64,000 bases of DNA. It comes from Pontiella agarivorans. GTDB taxonomy: Bacteria; Verrucomicrobiota; Kiritimatiellia; Kiritimatiellales; Pontiellaceae. Positions within the stretch are counted from its first letter, which is position 1. Each line of letters begins with the position of its first letter. Position numbers and translations under genes: made by a program. The stretch spans positions 310,001 through 374,000 of the forward strand of contig NZ_JARVCO010000007.1 in the NCBI RefSeq assembly GCF_034531395.1, given 5' to 3'. Positions 15,844 to 24,030 of the stretch are shown one piece after another. A model generated the notes under the pieces. That model did not search any database and had not been told where the DNA came from. It saw nothing but the letters and a program-made list of their open reading frames with translations.

Positions 15844-18099
15844 TTAATTCTTTTCCCCGGCGGTTTGGGGCTTTCGCAGCAGCCCGGCTCCGAAGAACAG
15901 CAGGAAGCCGACGCCGCCGAGGAAGACCACATCGCCGATCATCCGCAGCCAGCGCAGGTTCTGCACCCAGCCCTGCTGGAGAAAGTCGGCACTGCGCGCA
16001 TACCAGAGGCCGACATCGACGCTGGCGACGGTCTGAGCAATGCCGATAGGCAGCAGGCTCAGCGCAATCATCAGTGCAAGTCCGCCGTTCATGCCCCAGT
16101 AGGCCAGTTTCAGCACGCGGTCATTCCAGACCCGGTCGGGCTGAATGCAGCGGATGACGAGCAGGACCAGCCCGAGACTCAGCAGGCCGTAGACCCCGAA
16201 CAGGGCGGCGTGCGCATGAACCGGCGTGGTGTTGAGCCCCTGCATGTAATAGAGCGCAATCGGGGGATTGATGAGGAATCCGAATACGCCGGCCCCCACA
16301 AAGTTCCAGAAGGCGACGCCCATGAAGAAGGTCAGCGGCCATTTGTAACGCTGCATCCATTCGGCACTTTCAATATGTTTGCTGGTTTCCCGCGCTTCCA
16401 GGCCGATCAACAGCAGCGGAACCACCTCCAGCGCCGAGAACATGGCGCCGATGGCCACTACGGAGAAGGGCGTGCCGGAAAAATAGAGATGGTGGAACGT
16501 GCCCGGAATTCCGCCGATCAGAAAGATGCAGCTGGAATAGAGGACCGCACGGCTGGCGCTGCCGGCTTTCACCAGCCCGAGTTTGCAGAAGATGGTGGCA
16601 ATGGCAATCGTGGCGAAGACTTCGAAGAAGCCTTCCACCCACAGATGAACCACCCACCAGCGCCAGTATTCCATGACGGAGATATGGGTTTTGGCGCCGT
16701 AGAAAAAACCGGAGGCATAGAAGAGGCCGATGGCTGTGGCGGCGAAAATAAAGATGGCGACCATATGACGGTTGTCATCCTTTTTCTTCAGCGCCGGCCA
16801 CAGCCCGCGCAGCACCAGAATCAGCCAGAGCAGAAGACCGGAAAACAGCAGAATCTGCCAGAAACGGCCGAGGTCTACATATTCATAGCCCTGGTGGCCG
16901 AACCAGAAATTATATTTCAGCTCCATGGTCTGCATCACGCCCAGCCATTCGCCGGCCAGCGATCCCGCCACCACCAGCAGCAATGCAAAGAACAGCACAT
17001 TCACGCCCAGACGCTGGAATTTCGGTTCACGGCCGCCGATGATCGGGGCGAGAAAAAGGCCGGCCGTCAGAAAAGCCGTGGCAATCCAGAACATCGCAGT
17101 CTGAATGTGCCAGGTGCGGGATACGGCATAGGGGAGAAATTCAGCAATCGGAAACCCGAAAAATTCCTGACCCTCGACGGTGTAGTGTGCAGTCAGCGCA
17201 CCGAGCATCACCTGCACGCCGAACAGGACAAAGATCACCAGCGCATATTTCCACAGCGCTTTCATGGAAGGCGTGATGACCAGTTTTTTCAACGGGTCGA
17301 TGGCGGGGACGGCCGGAAGTTCGTCGTATTCCGCATTGCGGCGGAATGCTTCATACCAGACCAGGCCGCCGACCGCCGCCAGCAGGGAAATAATGCTGAT
17401 CATGGACCACATAAAATTTGCGCCGGTGGGGGTATTGCCGACCAGCGGTTCATGGGGCCAGTTGTTGGTATAGCTGATCGGGAGTCCCGGCCGTTCCGCA
17501 GCGCAGGCCCAGCTGGTCCAGAAGAAAAATCCGGCGAGCTGTTTGCGGTGAATCTTCTCCTTCACCGCATGCTCATGCATGGCATAGGCTTCCCGGAGAT
17601 CCCGCAGTTCCGGTTCGCCGCTGAAAAGCGATTCATAATGGGCGGCCACCACACGCATGGCGGCGGTCCGGTCGTCGGAAATCGTGAGCAAGCCCGTTTC
17701 CGCATTGTATCCGTTATGCCGCATCTCCTGTTCCAGACGTGCCTGCAGGCCGGCCTGTTCGCCGACTCCCGCCTGTTCGAAATCCACGCCGAATTCACGC
17801 TGACTCCAGATGTTGAGCAGCGCGATACTTTCCCGATGCAGCCAGTCGGCTGACCAGTCCGGTGCCTGATAGGCGCCGTGACCCCAGACCGAGCCCATCT
17901 GCTGGCCGCCGGTGGACTGCCAGACCAGCTGGCCCTGCTGAAGGTCGTCGAGCGTAAACAGCTCTTCGCCCGACGCACTCACAATCCGCTGCGGCAGCGG
18001 CGGGGCCTCTTTGTAAATATCAATTCCGAAATAGCCCAGTATCGAAAAGGCTACGGTCAGGCATAAGGTCAGTGCAATCCAATGTTTCTTCGTACTCAC
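15844..18099 (-). CDS. norZ: Quinol-dependent nitric oxide reductase (qNOR, NorZ)
   Basis: This 751-residue integral membrane enzyme reduces NO to N2O using quinol. It is the single-subunit qNOR type. The N-terminal part (about residues 35-235) is the cytochrome-c-like periplasmic extension without haem-binding CxxCH motifs. It is followed by about 12 membrane segments of the haem-copper oxidase fold with the metal-ligand histidines in SRTWHIQTAMFW, VHLWVEGFFEVF, GTFHHLYF and TTPVHAHAALFG. The start is a GTG at 18099 with GGAG 7 nt upstream. It heads the nitrosative-stress cluster, and two palindromic operator candidates lie 16-91 bp upstream. The role is detoxification rather than respiration, judging from the NsrR and RIC neighbours. 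Confidence 0.96.
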   Translation of the reverse strand: MSTKKHWIALTLCLTVAFSILGYFGIDIYKEAPPLPQRIVSASGEELFTLDDLQQGQLVWQSTGGQQMGSVWGHGAYQAPDWSADWLHRESIALLNIWSQREFGVDFEQAGVGEQAGLQARLEQEMRHNGYNAETGLLTISDDRTAAMRVVAAHYESLFSGEPELRDLREAYAMHEHAVKEKIHRKQLAGFFFWTSWACAAERPGLPISYTNNWPHEPLVGNTPTGANFMWSMISIISLLAAVGGLVWYEAFRRNAEYDELPAVPAIDPLKKLVITPSMKALWKYALVIFVLFGVQVMLGALTAHYTVEGQEFFGFPIAEFLPYAVSRTWHIQTAMFWIATAFLTAGLFLAPIIGGREPKFQRLGVNVLFFALLLVVAGSLAGEWLGVMQTMELKYNFWFGHQGYEYVDLGRFWQILLFSGLLLWLILVLRGLWPALKKKDDNRHMVAIFIFAATAIGLFYASGFFYGAKTHISVMEYWRWWVVHLWVEGFFEVFATIAIATIFCKLGLVKAGSASRAVLYSSCIFLIGGIPGTFHHLYFSGTPFSVVAIGAMFSALEVVPLLLIGLEARETSKHIESAEWMQRYKWPLTFFMGVAFWNFVGAGVFGFLINPPIALYYMQGLNTTPVHAHAALFGVYGLLSLGLVLLVIRCIQPDRVWNDRVLKLAYWGMNGGLALMIALSLLPIGIAQTVASVDVGLWYARSADFLQQGWVQNLRWLRMIGDVVFLGGVGFLLFFGAGLLRKPQTAGEKN

Positions 18100-18114
18100 G
18101 AATCGTCTCCTGTA

Positions 18115-18190
18115 TTTAAAGATTCATACGTGTAGAATATTTAAAATGCAGAGGTCGTCAATATAAACATTCATACAGTTTGAATGTTTA
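18115..18190 (-). promoter_or_regulatory. Two palindromic operator candidates upstream of norZ (NsrR-like)
   Basis: Site 1, 18115-18145, is TTTAAAGATTC and GAATATTTAAA separated by 9 bp (10 of 11 arm positions match). Site 2, 18164-18190, is TAAACATTCA and TGAATGTTTA separated by 7 bp, a perfect 10-bp inverted repeat. The centres are 47 bp apart. The A+T-rich ATTC/GAAT arms resemble NsrR boxes of other bacteria. The nearby nsrR gene supports this assignment, which remains an inference. Confidence 0.65.
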
Positions 18191-18229
18191 GGATAAGGCG
18201 CAACCCGGGAGAACGAGCCGGTGAATATA

Positions 18230-18427
18230 TTATGGATTAGTCTGCAGTGATTTGCGTAGATTTTTCCGTACTGAATGTTCGTAATCCCGCTGCGTCATAC
18301 CGCGTTGTTTTTCATCGGATTGCTTATAAGCCGCCGCGATGGCTGCGCTTTATCCGGTTTCTGTGTAGAAAGAACTGCAGCATCCGGTGAGCGTCAGGAG
18401 AGCGAAAACCGGGATTGCGGGTTTCAT
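18230..18427 (-). pseudogene. Small lipoprotein frame interrupted by an in-frame TAA
   Basis: An ATG at 18427 overlaps the stop of the DUF423 gene (ATGA). It opens a frame with a lipoprotein signal (FALLTLTGCC) that meets TAA after 25 codons. The same frame then runs on without a stop for 39 more codons (AAIAAAYKQSDEKQRG, then a basic amphipathic stretch) to a TAA at 18230. The whole reads like one 65-residue lipoprotein split by a nonsense codon, so I call it a probable pseudogene. A sequencing error or a very short real peptide are alternatives. No homologue is recognised. Confidence 0.45.
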
Positions 18428-18807
18428 CCGTCGGCCTTCAGTACAGCAGCGGTCAGCAGTACCCAGCCGGCAATAAAGAAGAGTCCGCCGATGGGGGTGA
18501 TGGCGCCGAGTTTTGTGATGCCGCTCAGCGAGAGCGCGTAGAGGCTGCCGGAAAAAATAAGCATTCCGACCAAAAAACTCCAGCCACTGGAACTGAGCAG
18601 CCCGGACTGAAATTTAAGCGCCAGCAGGCCGACGATGAGCAGGGCAAAGGTGTGGTAAAACTGATACTCCACCCCCGTCTGCCAGACCTTCATCATTTTT
18701 TCGGAAAGTCTATCCTGCAGACCGTGCGCGCCGAAGGCTCCGAGGATGACACTGATTGCGCCGCTGAGGGCACCGAGAGAGAGAAAGAGTTTTGCGATCG
18801 TATTCAT
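18424..18807 (-). CDS. DUF423 (YgdD-type) membrane protein
   Basis: This 127-residue inner-membrane protein has four hydrophobic segments and the family signature near the N-terminus (GALSGAISVILGAFGAHGL), followed by WQTGVEYQFYHTFALL. DUF423 proteins are widespread and of unknown function. Its start overlaps the stop of the LolA-like gene by 4 bp, and its stop overlaps the ATG of the interrupted lipoprotein frame, so the three were probably one transcript. Confidence 0.9.
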   Translation of the reverse strand: MNTIAKLFLSLGALSGAISVILGAFGAHGLQDRLSEKMMKVWQTGVEYQFYHTFALLIVGLLALKFQSGLLSSSGWSFLVGMLIFSGSLYALSLSGITKLGAITPIGGLFFIAGWVLLTAAVLKADG

Positions 18808-19469
18808 TCTTCATCCATCCATTTGAGGTCGGAAATCTGGAGGGTTGTTTTTCTGCCGGACTGTTTGTCCGAAAGTTCAAGATCTTTCGCAATCCACATG
18901 CCGTCCATCTTCTTGATGCTTTTGATCTTCAGGCGGGTCAGCTGTTTCTCTGCTTTATCCAGGGTCTGCGCTTCCATCACCATGCCCATGTACTGATCCA
19001 CCCAGAGCCGCATGATGTTTTCGCTTCCAGGGATTGGAACATCGATAATGTAGGTGTCGCGGTTGAGCTTTTTGTCTTCGCCGATGAGTCTGGAATTCGG
19101 CCACCAGAGAACGGAAAAGCTGAGGTCGGCCCAGGTGAAACCGGTGCCCATGATTTCGGAGGTCGGCTGCTGCCCGGCTTCGGAAAAGGTGTAGTTCGGG
19201 CGGTCGTTCTGCCAGGTGATGGTCAGCTCTTCCTTATCGATTTTATAGTGCGCCGTTGCGGGGGCTGCATGCCAATCGAGTTCCATCGTTACAGGATAGG
19301 ATTTGGTGAAGCCGTTTTTGGCTTTGGCCTTCAGTTTTCCCGTCAGTTTCAACGGCCGCGACGGCAGCTTTTTCTGCACCATGCTCAGAATGTGATCGGC
19401 CGACGGCTGCTCCGCAGCAAAACTAAAGGTCGAGACGAGCAATGTGCCTGCTAATAGTATGTTTTTCAT
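18804..19469 (-). CDS. Outer-membrane lipoprotein-sorting (LolA-like) periplasmic protein
   Basis: This 221-residue protein has a signal peptide (cleavage likely after SFA at about residue 18). The mature part resembles the LolA-like family annotated as outer membrane lipoprotein-sorting proteins: ADHILSMVQKKLP, GTGFTWADLSFSVLWWPNS, and alternating strands ending in DLELSDKQSGRKTTLQISDL. The relatives often occur with RND or lipid export systems; none is adjacent here. Residues near VPIPGS are encoded by a TTCCA-N5-TGGAA palindrome (19025-19039). The start at 19469 is conventional but has no strong ribosome binding site. Confidence 0.75.
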   Translation of the reverse strand: MKNILLAGTLLVSTFSFAAEQPSADHILSMVQKKLPSRPLKLTGKLKAKAKNGFTKSYPVTMELDWHAAPATAHYKIDKEELTITWQNDRPNYTFSEAGQQPTSEIMGTGFTWADLSFSVLWWPNSRLIGEDKKLNRDTYIIDVPIPGSENIMRLWVDQYMGMVMEAQTLDKAEKQLTRLKIKSIKKMDGMWIAKDLELSDKQSGRKTTLQISDLKWMDEE

Positions 19470-19545
19470 GTACCACCCACTTCGTTAGAGGGCACGGAGT
19501 ACACGGAGGAAAGTCTCTGCAATCTCAGTGTTCTCCGTGGTTAAT

Positions 19546-21924
19546 TTATTCTGTTGCGGAAATCTTCAGCGCATAGCGCAGGGCCTGGTCGATATTCTTG
19601 ACCGTTTTGAATGTCAGCTTCTTTTTTACATCGTCCGGAATTTCGGCGAGGTCGATCTTATTCTTTTCCGGCAGCATAATGTGTTTAATTCCGGCGCGCG
19701 ATGCGGCGAGCACCTTTTCCTTCAGTCCGCCGATCGGAAGGACACGTCCGCGCAGCGAAATCTCGCCGGTCATCGCCAGATCCGGGCGGATCGGGCAGTC
19801 GGTCAGAATGGACAGAATCGCCAGCGAGATGGCGACGCCGGCCGAGGGACCGTCTTTCGGTGTTGCTCCGGCCGGTACATGGATATGCAGGTCGGACTTG
19901 GCAAAAACAGCCGGATCAATTTTAAAGGTCCGGGCGTTGGCCTTGAGATAACTCAGCGAAGCGCGTGCCGATTCTTTCATCACATCACCGAGCGAGCCGG
20001 TGAGAATCAGGCCGCCTTTGCCGGGCATCTGCGTGGCTTCGATGAAAAGAATGTCGCCGCCGTACGGGGTCCAGGCCAGGCCGGTTACCACGCCGGGCAT
20101 GGCGGCGTTTTCCGCCACGTCCTTTTCAATTTTAATCGGGCCGAGAAAGCCTTTGAGCTTGCGGGGCGTGACTTCAACCGGGCGGGTTTTCCCTTCGGCA
20201 AAACCGCGCGCCACTTTACGGCAGACGTTGGCGATCTGGCGCTCCAGATTCCGCACCCCGGCCTCGGCGGTATAGCCGCTGATAATGGTTTCGAGGGCTT
20301 CAGGTTTAAATTTAACCTGTCCGCGTTTGAGGCCGTGTTCTTTGATCGCCTTGGGCACGAGGTAGCGCCGGGCAATCGCGGTTTTTTCCTGCAGGGTATA
20401 GCCGGAAATGCGAATGACTTCCATGCGGTCGCGCAAGGGACCGGGAATGGTTTCGAGCATATTTGCGGTGGTGATGAACAGCACCTTCGAAAGGTCGAAC
20501 TGTACATCGAGATAGTGATCCTGAAAGGTCGAGTTCTGTTCCGGATCCAGCACTTCGAGCAGGGCCGAGGCGGGATCGCCGCGGAAATCGCTGCCGACTT
20601 TATCGATTTCGTCGAGCATGATAACCGGATTGTTGGTGCCGCAACGGCGCAGGCTTTCAATAATGCGGCCGGGCATGGCGCCGATGTAGGTGCGGCGGTG
20701 TCCGCGGATTTCGGCTTCGTCGTGCATGCCGCCGAGCGACATGCGGACAAATTCACGGCCGAGTGCACGGGCAACGGATTTTCCGAGTGAGGTTTTTCCA
20801 ACGCCCGGGGGCCCGGCGAGGCAGAGGATCGGGCCCTTCATATCGCTTTTGAGTTTGAGGACCGAGAGATATTCCAGAATGCGGTCTTTCACCTTTGCGA
20901 GTCCGTAGTGGTCTTTATCCAGAATTTTCTGCGCTTCCAGAATGTCGAGATGATCTTCTGTGGATTTGCTCCAGGGCAGTTCGGCCATGACGTCGAGATA
21001 GGTGCGGATGACGCCGTGTTCCGGCGATGCGGGGGGTACCGCTTTCAAACGCTGCAGCTCTTTCTCGGCGGCTTCGCGGGCATCGTGCGGCAGTTTGGCT
21101 TCGTCGAGTTTTTTTTCCAGTTCGAAGATTTCGCTGGCGTGCGGGTCATCCTCGCCGAGCTCATTCTGAATGGTTTTCAGTTGTTCGCGCAGAAAGATTT
21201 CGCGCTGTGTTTTGGTAAAGGTTTCGTGGACCTTGTTTTCAATTTTATTGCCGAGCTTCAGGATCTGAAATTCGCGATTCAGAAATTCCATCAGCTTTTT
21301 CAGCCGTCTGTTCGGACTGGCTTCGGCCAGGAGGTTTTGGCGCACGCTGAGCGGGATCGGCAGATTGGTGGCAATCAGATCGGAAAGCTGGGAGGGCGAT
21401 TCCATATTGAAAATGGCCACGCTCAGTTCATCCGGCAGGTTGGGCGACATGGCGACGATCTGCTGGAACTGTTCAGACGCGCTGCGGGCGAGGGCCTGGG
21501 CCTCGAGCGTATCTTCCAGCTGATCGTGGAGCATGGTGTAGTGCGCGGTCGGGTATTCCTCTTCGGTCAGCAAATCCGTCATCTCGCAGCGTGACAGACC
21601 TTCTACCAGCACGTGGGTGGAACCGTCCGGAAATTTGAGGGTTTTTATCAGGCGCGCCACACAACCGACTTTATAAATGTCGTCCTGTGTCAGGTTGGCT
21701 TCGTCGATCTCATCTTTTCGCTGCAGCGCGGTGATAAAATGCGGCGTTTTTGTGGAGAGTTCCGTGACCAGTTTTTTTGACTCTTCCGTTGTGATCACCA
21801 GCGGGGCGACCATCTGCGGAAAAAGGACGAAATTTTTCAGGGGCATCACCGGCAGGAGGTCGGGGACCTCGGCATCCGGTATAATTTCAATTTCAACTTC
21901 GTTGTGATCTTCCTGTGCACTCAT
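19546..21924 (-). CDS. lon: ATP-dependent protease Lon
   Basis: This 792-residue protein is a full-length Lon, the AAA+ serine protease that degrades misfolded and regulatory proteins in the cytoplasm. The N-terminal substrate-binding domain covers residues about 20-215. The ATPase domain has Walker A GPPGVGKTSLG and Walker B VIMLDEIDKV. The C-terminal protease domain has the catalytic Ser in TPKDGPSAGVAI and the downstream Lys region GGLKEKVLAASRAG. It is transcribed alone, with 76 bp to the LolA-like gene. No CIRCE element or recognisable heat-shock promoter is visible upstream. Confidence 0.97.
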   Translation of the reverse strand: MSAQEDHNEVEIEIIPDAEVPDLLPVMPLKNFVLFPQMVAPLVITTEESKKLVTELSTKTPHFITALQRKDEIDEANLTQDDIYKVGCVARLIKTLKFPDGSTHVLVEGLSRCEMTDLLTEEEYPTAHYTMLHDQLEDTLEAQALARSASEQFQQIVAMSPNLPDELSVAIFNMESPSQLSDLIATNLPIPLSVRQNLLAEASPNRRLKKLMEFLNREFQILKLGNKIENKVHETFTKTQREIFLREQLKTIQNELGEDDPHASEIFELEKKLDEAKLPHDAREAAEKELQRLKAVPPASPEHGVIRTYLDVMAELPWSKSTEDHLDILEAQKILDKDHYGLAKVKDRILEYLSVLKLKSDMKGPILCLAGPPGVGKTSLGKSVARALGREFVRMSLGGMHDEAEIRGHRRTYIGAMPGRIIESLRRCGTNNPVIMLDEIDKVGSDFRGDPASALLEVLDPEQNSTFQDHYLDVQFDLSKVLFITTANMLETIPGPLRDRMEVIRISGYTLQEKTAIARRYLVPKAIKEHGLKRGQVKFKPEALETIISGYTAEAGVRNLERQIANVCRKVARGFAEGKTRPVEVTPRKLKGFLGPIKIEKDVAENAAMPGVVTGLAWTPYGGDILFIEATQMPGKGGLILTGSLGDVMKESARASLSYLKANARTFKIDPAVFAKSDLHIHVPAGATPKDGPSAGVAISLAILSILTDCPIRPDLAMTGEISLRGRVLPIGGLKEKVLAASRAGIKHIMLPEKNKIDLAEIPDDVKKKLTFKTVKNIDQALRYALKISATE

Positions 21925-22106
21925 AAAAGGGTTCTTCTTTCAATATTAACAAGGGTTGGAACCCTAAACCACCTGTCTCCCAATGTCTGGAAAAAAGGCG
22001 GTCAAAATCCGGCGCTGCTCTGCATGGGATCGGGGCCCGGAAGCGGACGCGGCGGTATGCCGCGCCGCAGGCAGAGGTTTGCTTCCGCAGCAAAATCCAG
22101 GGGGTG

Positions 22107-23822
22107 TCAGAGGCCGAGGTTCAGTTTGAAGGAGAGGTTGTAATATTCCTCGTCGTTAACGTCGTCGATATATTCGATTTCGAAGTGATTGCTGACGGCA
22201 TACACCATGAGGTTGGACATCAGGCCCATCGAGGCGTCGTAGGATGCGACTTCGCTCCATGTTTCGGACGACAGGTTATCCGCGCGGTTCACCCGATAGC
22301 TGACGTTGCTGATGGCATCGGGATTGAGGGTAAGCCGGACAATCGTGTTGGTGGAAACGGCCAGCCGGAAGTTGCCGGTGTCAGCGGGGTAATCGGGGCT
22401 GGTGGACCAGACCTGGCCGAAGGGTTTGCCGCTGCCGTCGACGTCTTTGGACCAGATGCCGGCGAGCAGGTTGGTGCCGTAATCCACGGCGCCGATGGTG
22501 GCAGGCATGGCGCGCTGGGTGCCGAGCTGATCCGTCGTTAGCGAAGAGGACCCGGCGCTGCCGATCAGCGGGGAGCCGGGCAGGGGAACGTGAACGCGGT
22601 GGTCGGGGTTATAGCGGATCAGCAGGGAGAGCCCATGGTCCGTGCCGATGTGGTTGTTCCCCAGGGAAAAGGTGCCGGCGAGGACGCCGATCTTGTCGAT
22701 CACGCTGTTGCTGATCGAGGCGGTGCCCGTCAGGTGCTCGATTTCCGGCCCCGATGAAACGGTGTTGCTCGCCACGGTGACGTGGTTCATATGGAAGTCG
22801 CCCGATTCAGCGCGGATAATTTTCTGGTCAGCGAGGTTTCCGGAGAAGGTGCTGTTGCATATCCGGCTGTCTCCATTGTAGAATCCGACCGCACCGATGC
22901 TGTTGGTCGCCACATTGCTCGAAAAGGTGGTGTTCGAGATGGTGCTGGTGGTGGACTCGGCCAGAAGGGCGCCGCTGGAGAGGGCGGCATTCCGTCTGAA
23001 GGCGCTCCGGTTGATGCTGAGGATTCCATAGCCGGAATACAGTCCACCGCCGAATGAGGCGGTGTTCCTGGAAAACCGGCTCCCGCTGAACTCCGTTTGA
23101 CCGTAATTTATGACGGCACCCCCATAAACCGCGGTGTTGCTGCTGAACCGGGTATCCCGGACCCGTACGCTGCCGCTCGAGTTGACGGCCAGTCCGCCGC
23201 CTCCGTAGGCTTCGTTATACTTCAGCCGGCAGCCATTGAGTTCCAGCGTCCCGTCGACATGCGCGCTGCCGTAGCCGTCGGTCAGGTTGTAAATGAGCCA
23301 GACTTTGTCCAGCACGACGCTGGAGAGGTAGGTGACATTCAACGCGGCTCCGTGGCCGGGGTCATAGCCTTTGCTGAGGATCATGTTGCGCAGTTGCACG
23401 GTGAGCGCGCTGGGGGCATCGATATTGAGGAGCCGGAACTGATGCCCGGCATCCAGCAGAATGCGGCGGGGTTCGTCATCGTACGCATACCCGTCTCCAT
23501 ACCCGGTCGTCATAGCATCCGCGACGGCCGGAGCATGGGTGGGCAGCGTGCCGTCAATGGTCAGGCTTTTGCCGATGGTCAGCGTGTTGGTGAGCTGGAT
23601 CGTGTCGTTGGTTCCGCCGATGTCAAAGACGATGGTGTCGCCGGAGGCGGAATGGTTGATGGCTTCGCGGAGCGAAGTGCCCGACCCGTTGGCCGGATTG
23701 AGGTTGCCGTTGTCTTCATCGGTCAGGGTGGTCACCGTGTTGGTGGCGGCGAGGGAGCTCAGCGGCAGGAGAATTGCAGCGGTCATGCAGACGATGACCG
23801 GGTGGCATGAAAATGCTTTCAT
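22107..23822 (-). CDS. Secreted right-handed beta-helix protein with CSLREA domain
   Basis: This 571-residue secreted protein starts at 23822, where AAGGAG lies 8 nt upstream of the ATG; an in-frame ATG seven codons earlier lacks a site. A signal peptide (cleavage near LAA, residue 25) is followed by the CSLREA motif region (TSLREAINHSASGDTIVFDI) and a long parallel beta-helix (about 100-400) with repeats of the form F.RNTA..GGG. A choice-of-anchor Q-type segment (LIGSAGS, TDQLGTQR, IGAVDYG) precedes a C-terminal domain of about 110 residues. Such proteins are surface or secreted adhesins or polysaccharide-active proteins in PVC bacteria. No catalytic residues can be assigned. Confidence 0.85.
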   Translation of the reverse strand: MKAFSCHPVIVCMTAAILLPLSSLAATNTVTTLTDEDNGNLNPANGSGTSLREAINHSASGDTIVFDIGGTNDTIQLTNTLTIGKSLTIDGTLPTHAPAVADAMTTGYGDGYAYDDEPRRILLDAGHQFRLLNIDAPSALTVQLRNMILSKGYDPGHGAALNVTYLSSVVLDKVWLIYNLTDGYGSAHVDGTLELNGCRLKYNEAYGGGGLAVNSSGSVRVRDTRFSSNTAVYGGAVINYGQTEFSGSRFSRNTASFGGGLYSGYGILSINRSAFRRNAALSSGALLAESTTSTISNTTFSSNVATNSIGAVGFYNGDSRICNSTFSGNLADQKIIRAESGDFHMNHVTVASNTVSSGPEIEHLTGTASISNSVIDKIGVLAGTFSLGNNHIGTDHGLSLLIRYNPDHRVHVPLPGSPLIGSAGSSSLTTDQLGTQRAMPATIGAVDYGTNLLAGIWSKDVDGSGKPFGQVWSTSPDYPADTGNFRLAVSTNTIVRLTLNPDAISNVSYRVNRADNLSSETWSEVASYDASMGLMSNLMVYAVSNHFEIEYIDDVNDEEYYNLSFKLNLGL

Positions 23823-23987
23823 CGGTACGCTCCTTGTTTTCAACTAACGGAATTTTAGGAGCGGGGCGCGGGCTTGTATAGATCTTATCTCAATAAAACA
23901 CCTTAAAATAAGTATATGAAACTCATCTATTTCTTTGCGCAGAAGCGGGATGCGGCAGGAGTTCGACGGGTCGGGGAGCTGCGGGGT

Positions 23988-24011
23988 GCGCCCCGGCGGA
24001 AGCCGGGGCGC
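23988..24011. terminator. GC-rich hairpin between two secreted-protein genes
   Basis: GCGCCCCGGC and GCCGGGGCGC form a perfect 10-bp stem with a 4-nt loop, 20 bp after the stop of the minus-strand gene at 24031. No U tract follows on the minus strand, so termination is uncertain. Confidence 0.4.
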
Positions 24012-24030
24012 TTTGAATTCGGGGCTTTGT

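Noticed and set aside
15865-17853. 662-codon plus-strand frame opposite norZ
   Set aside because: It is a long shadow frame of a GC-rich membrane-protein gene; the minus-strand protein has clear catalytic histidines.
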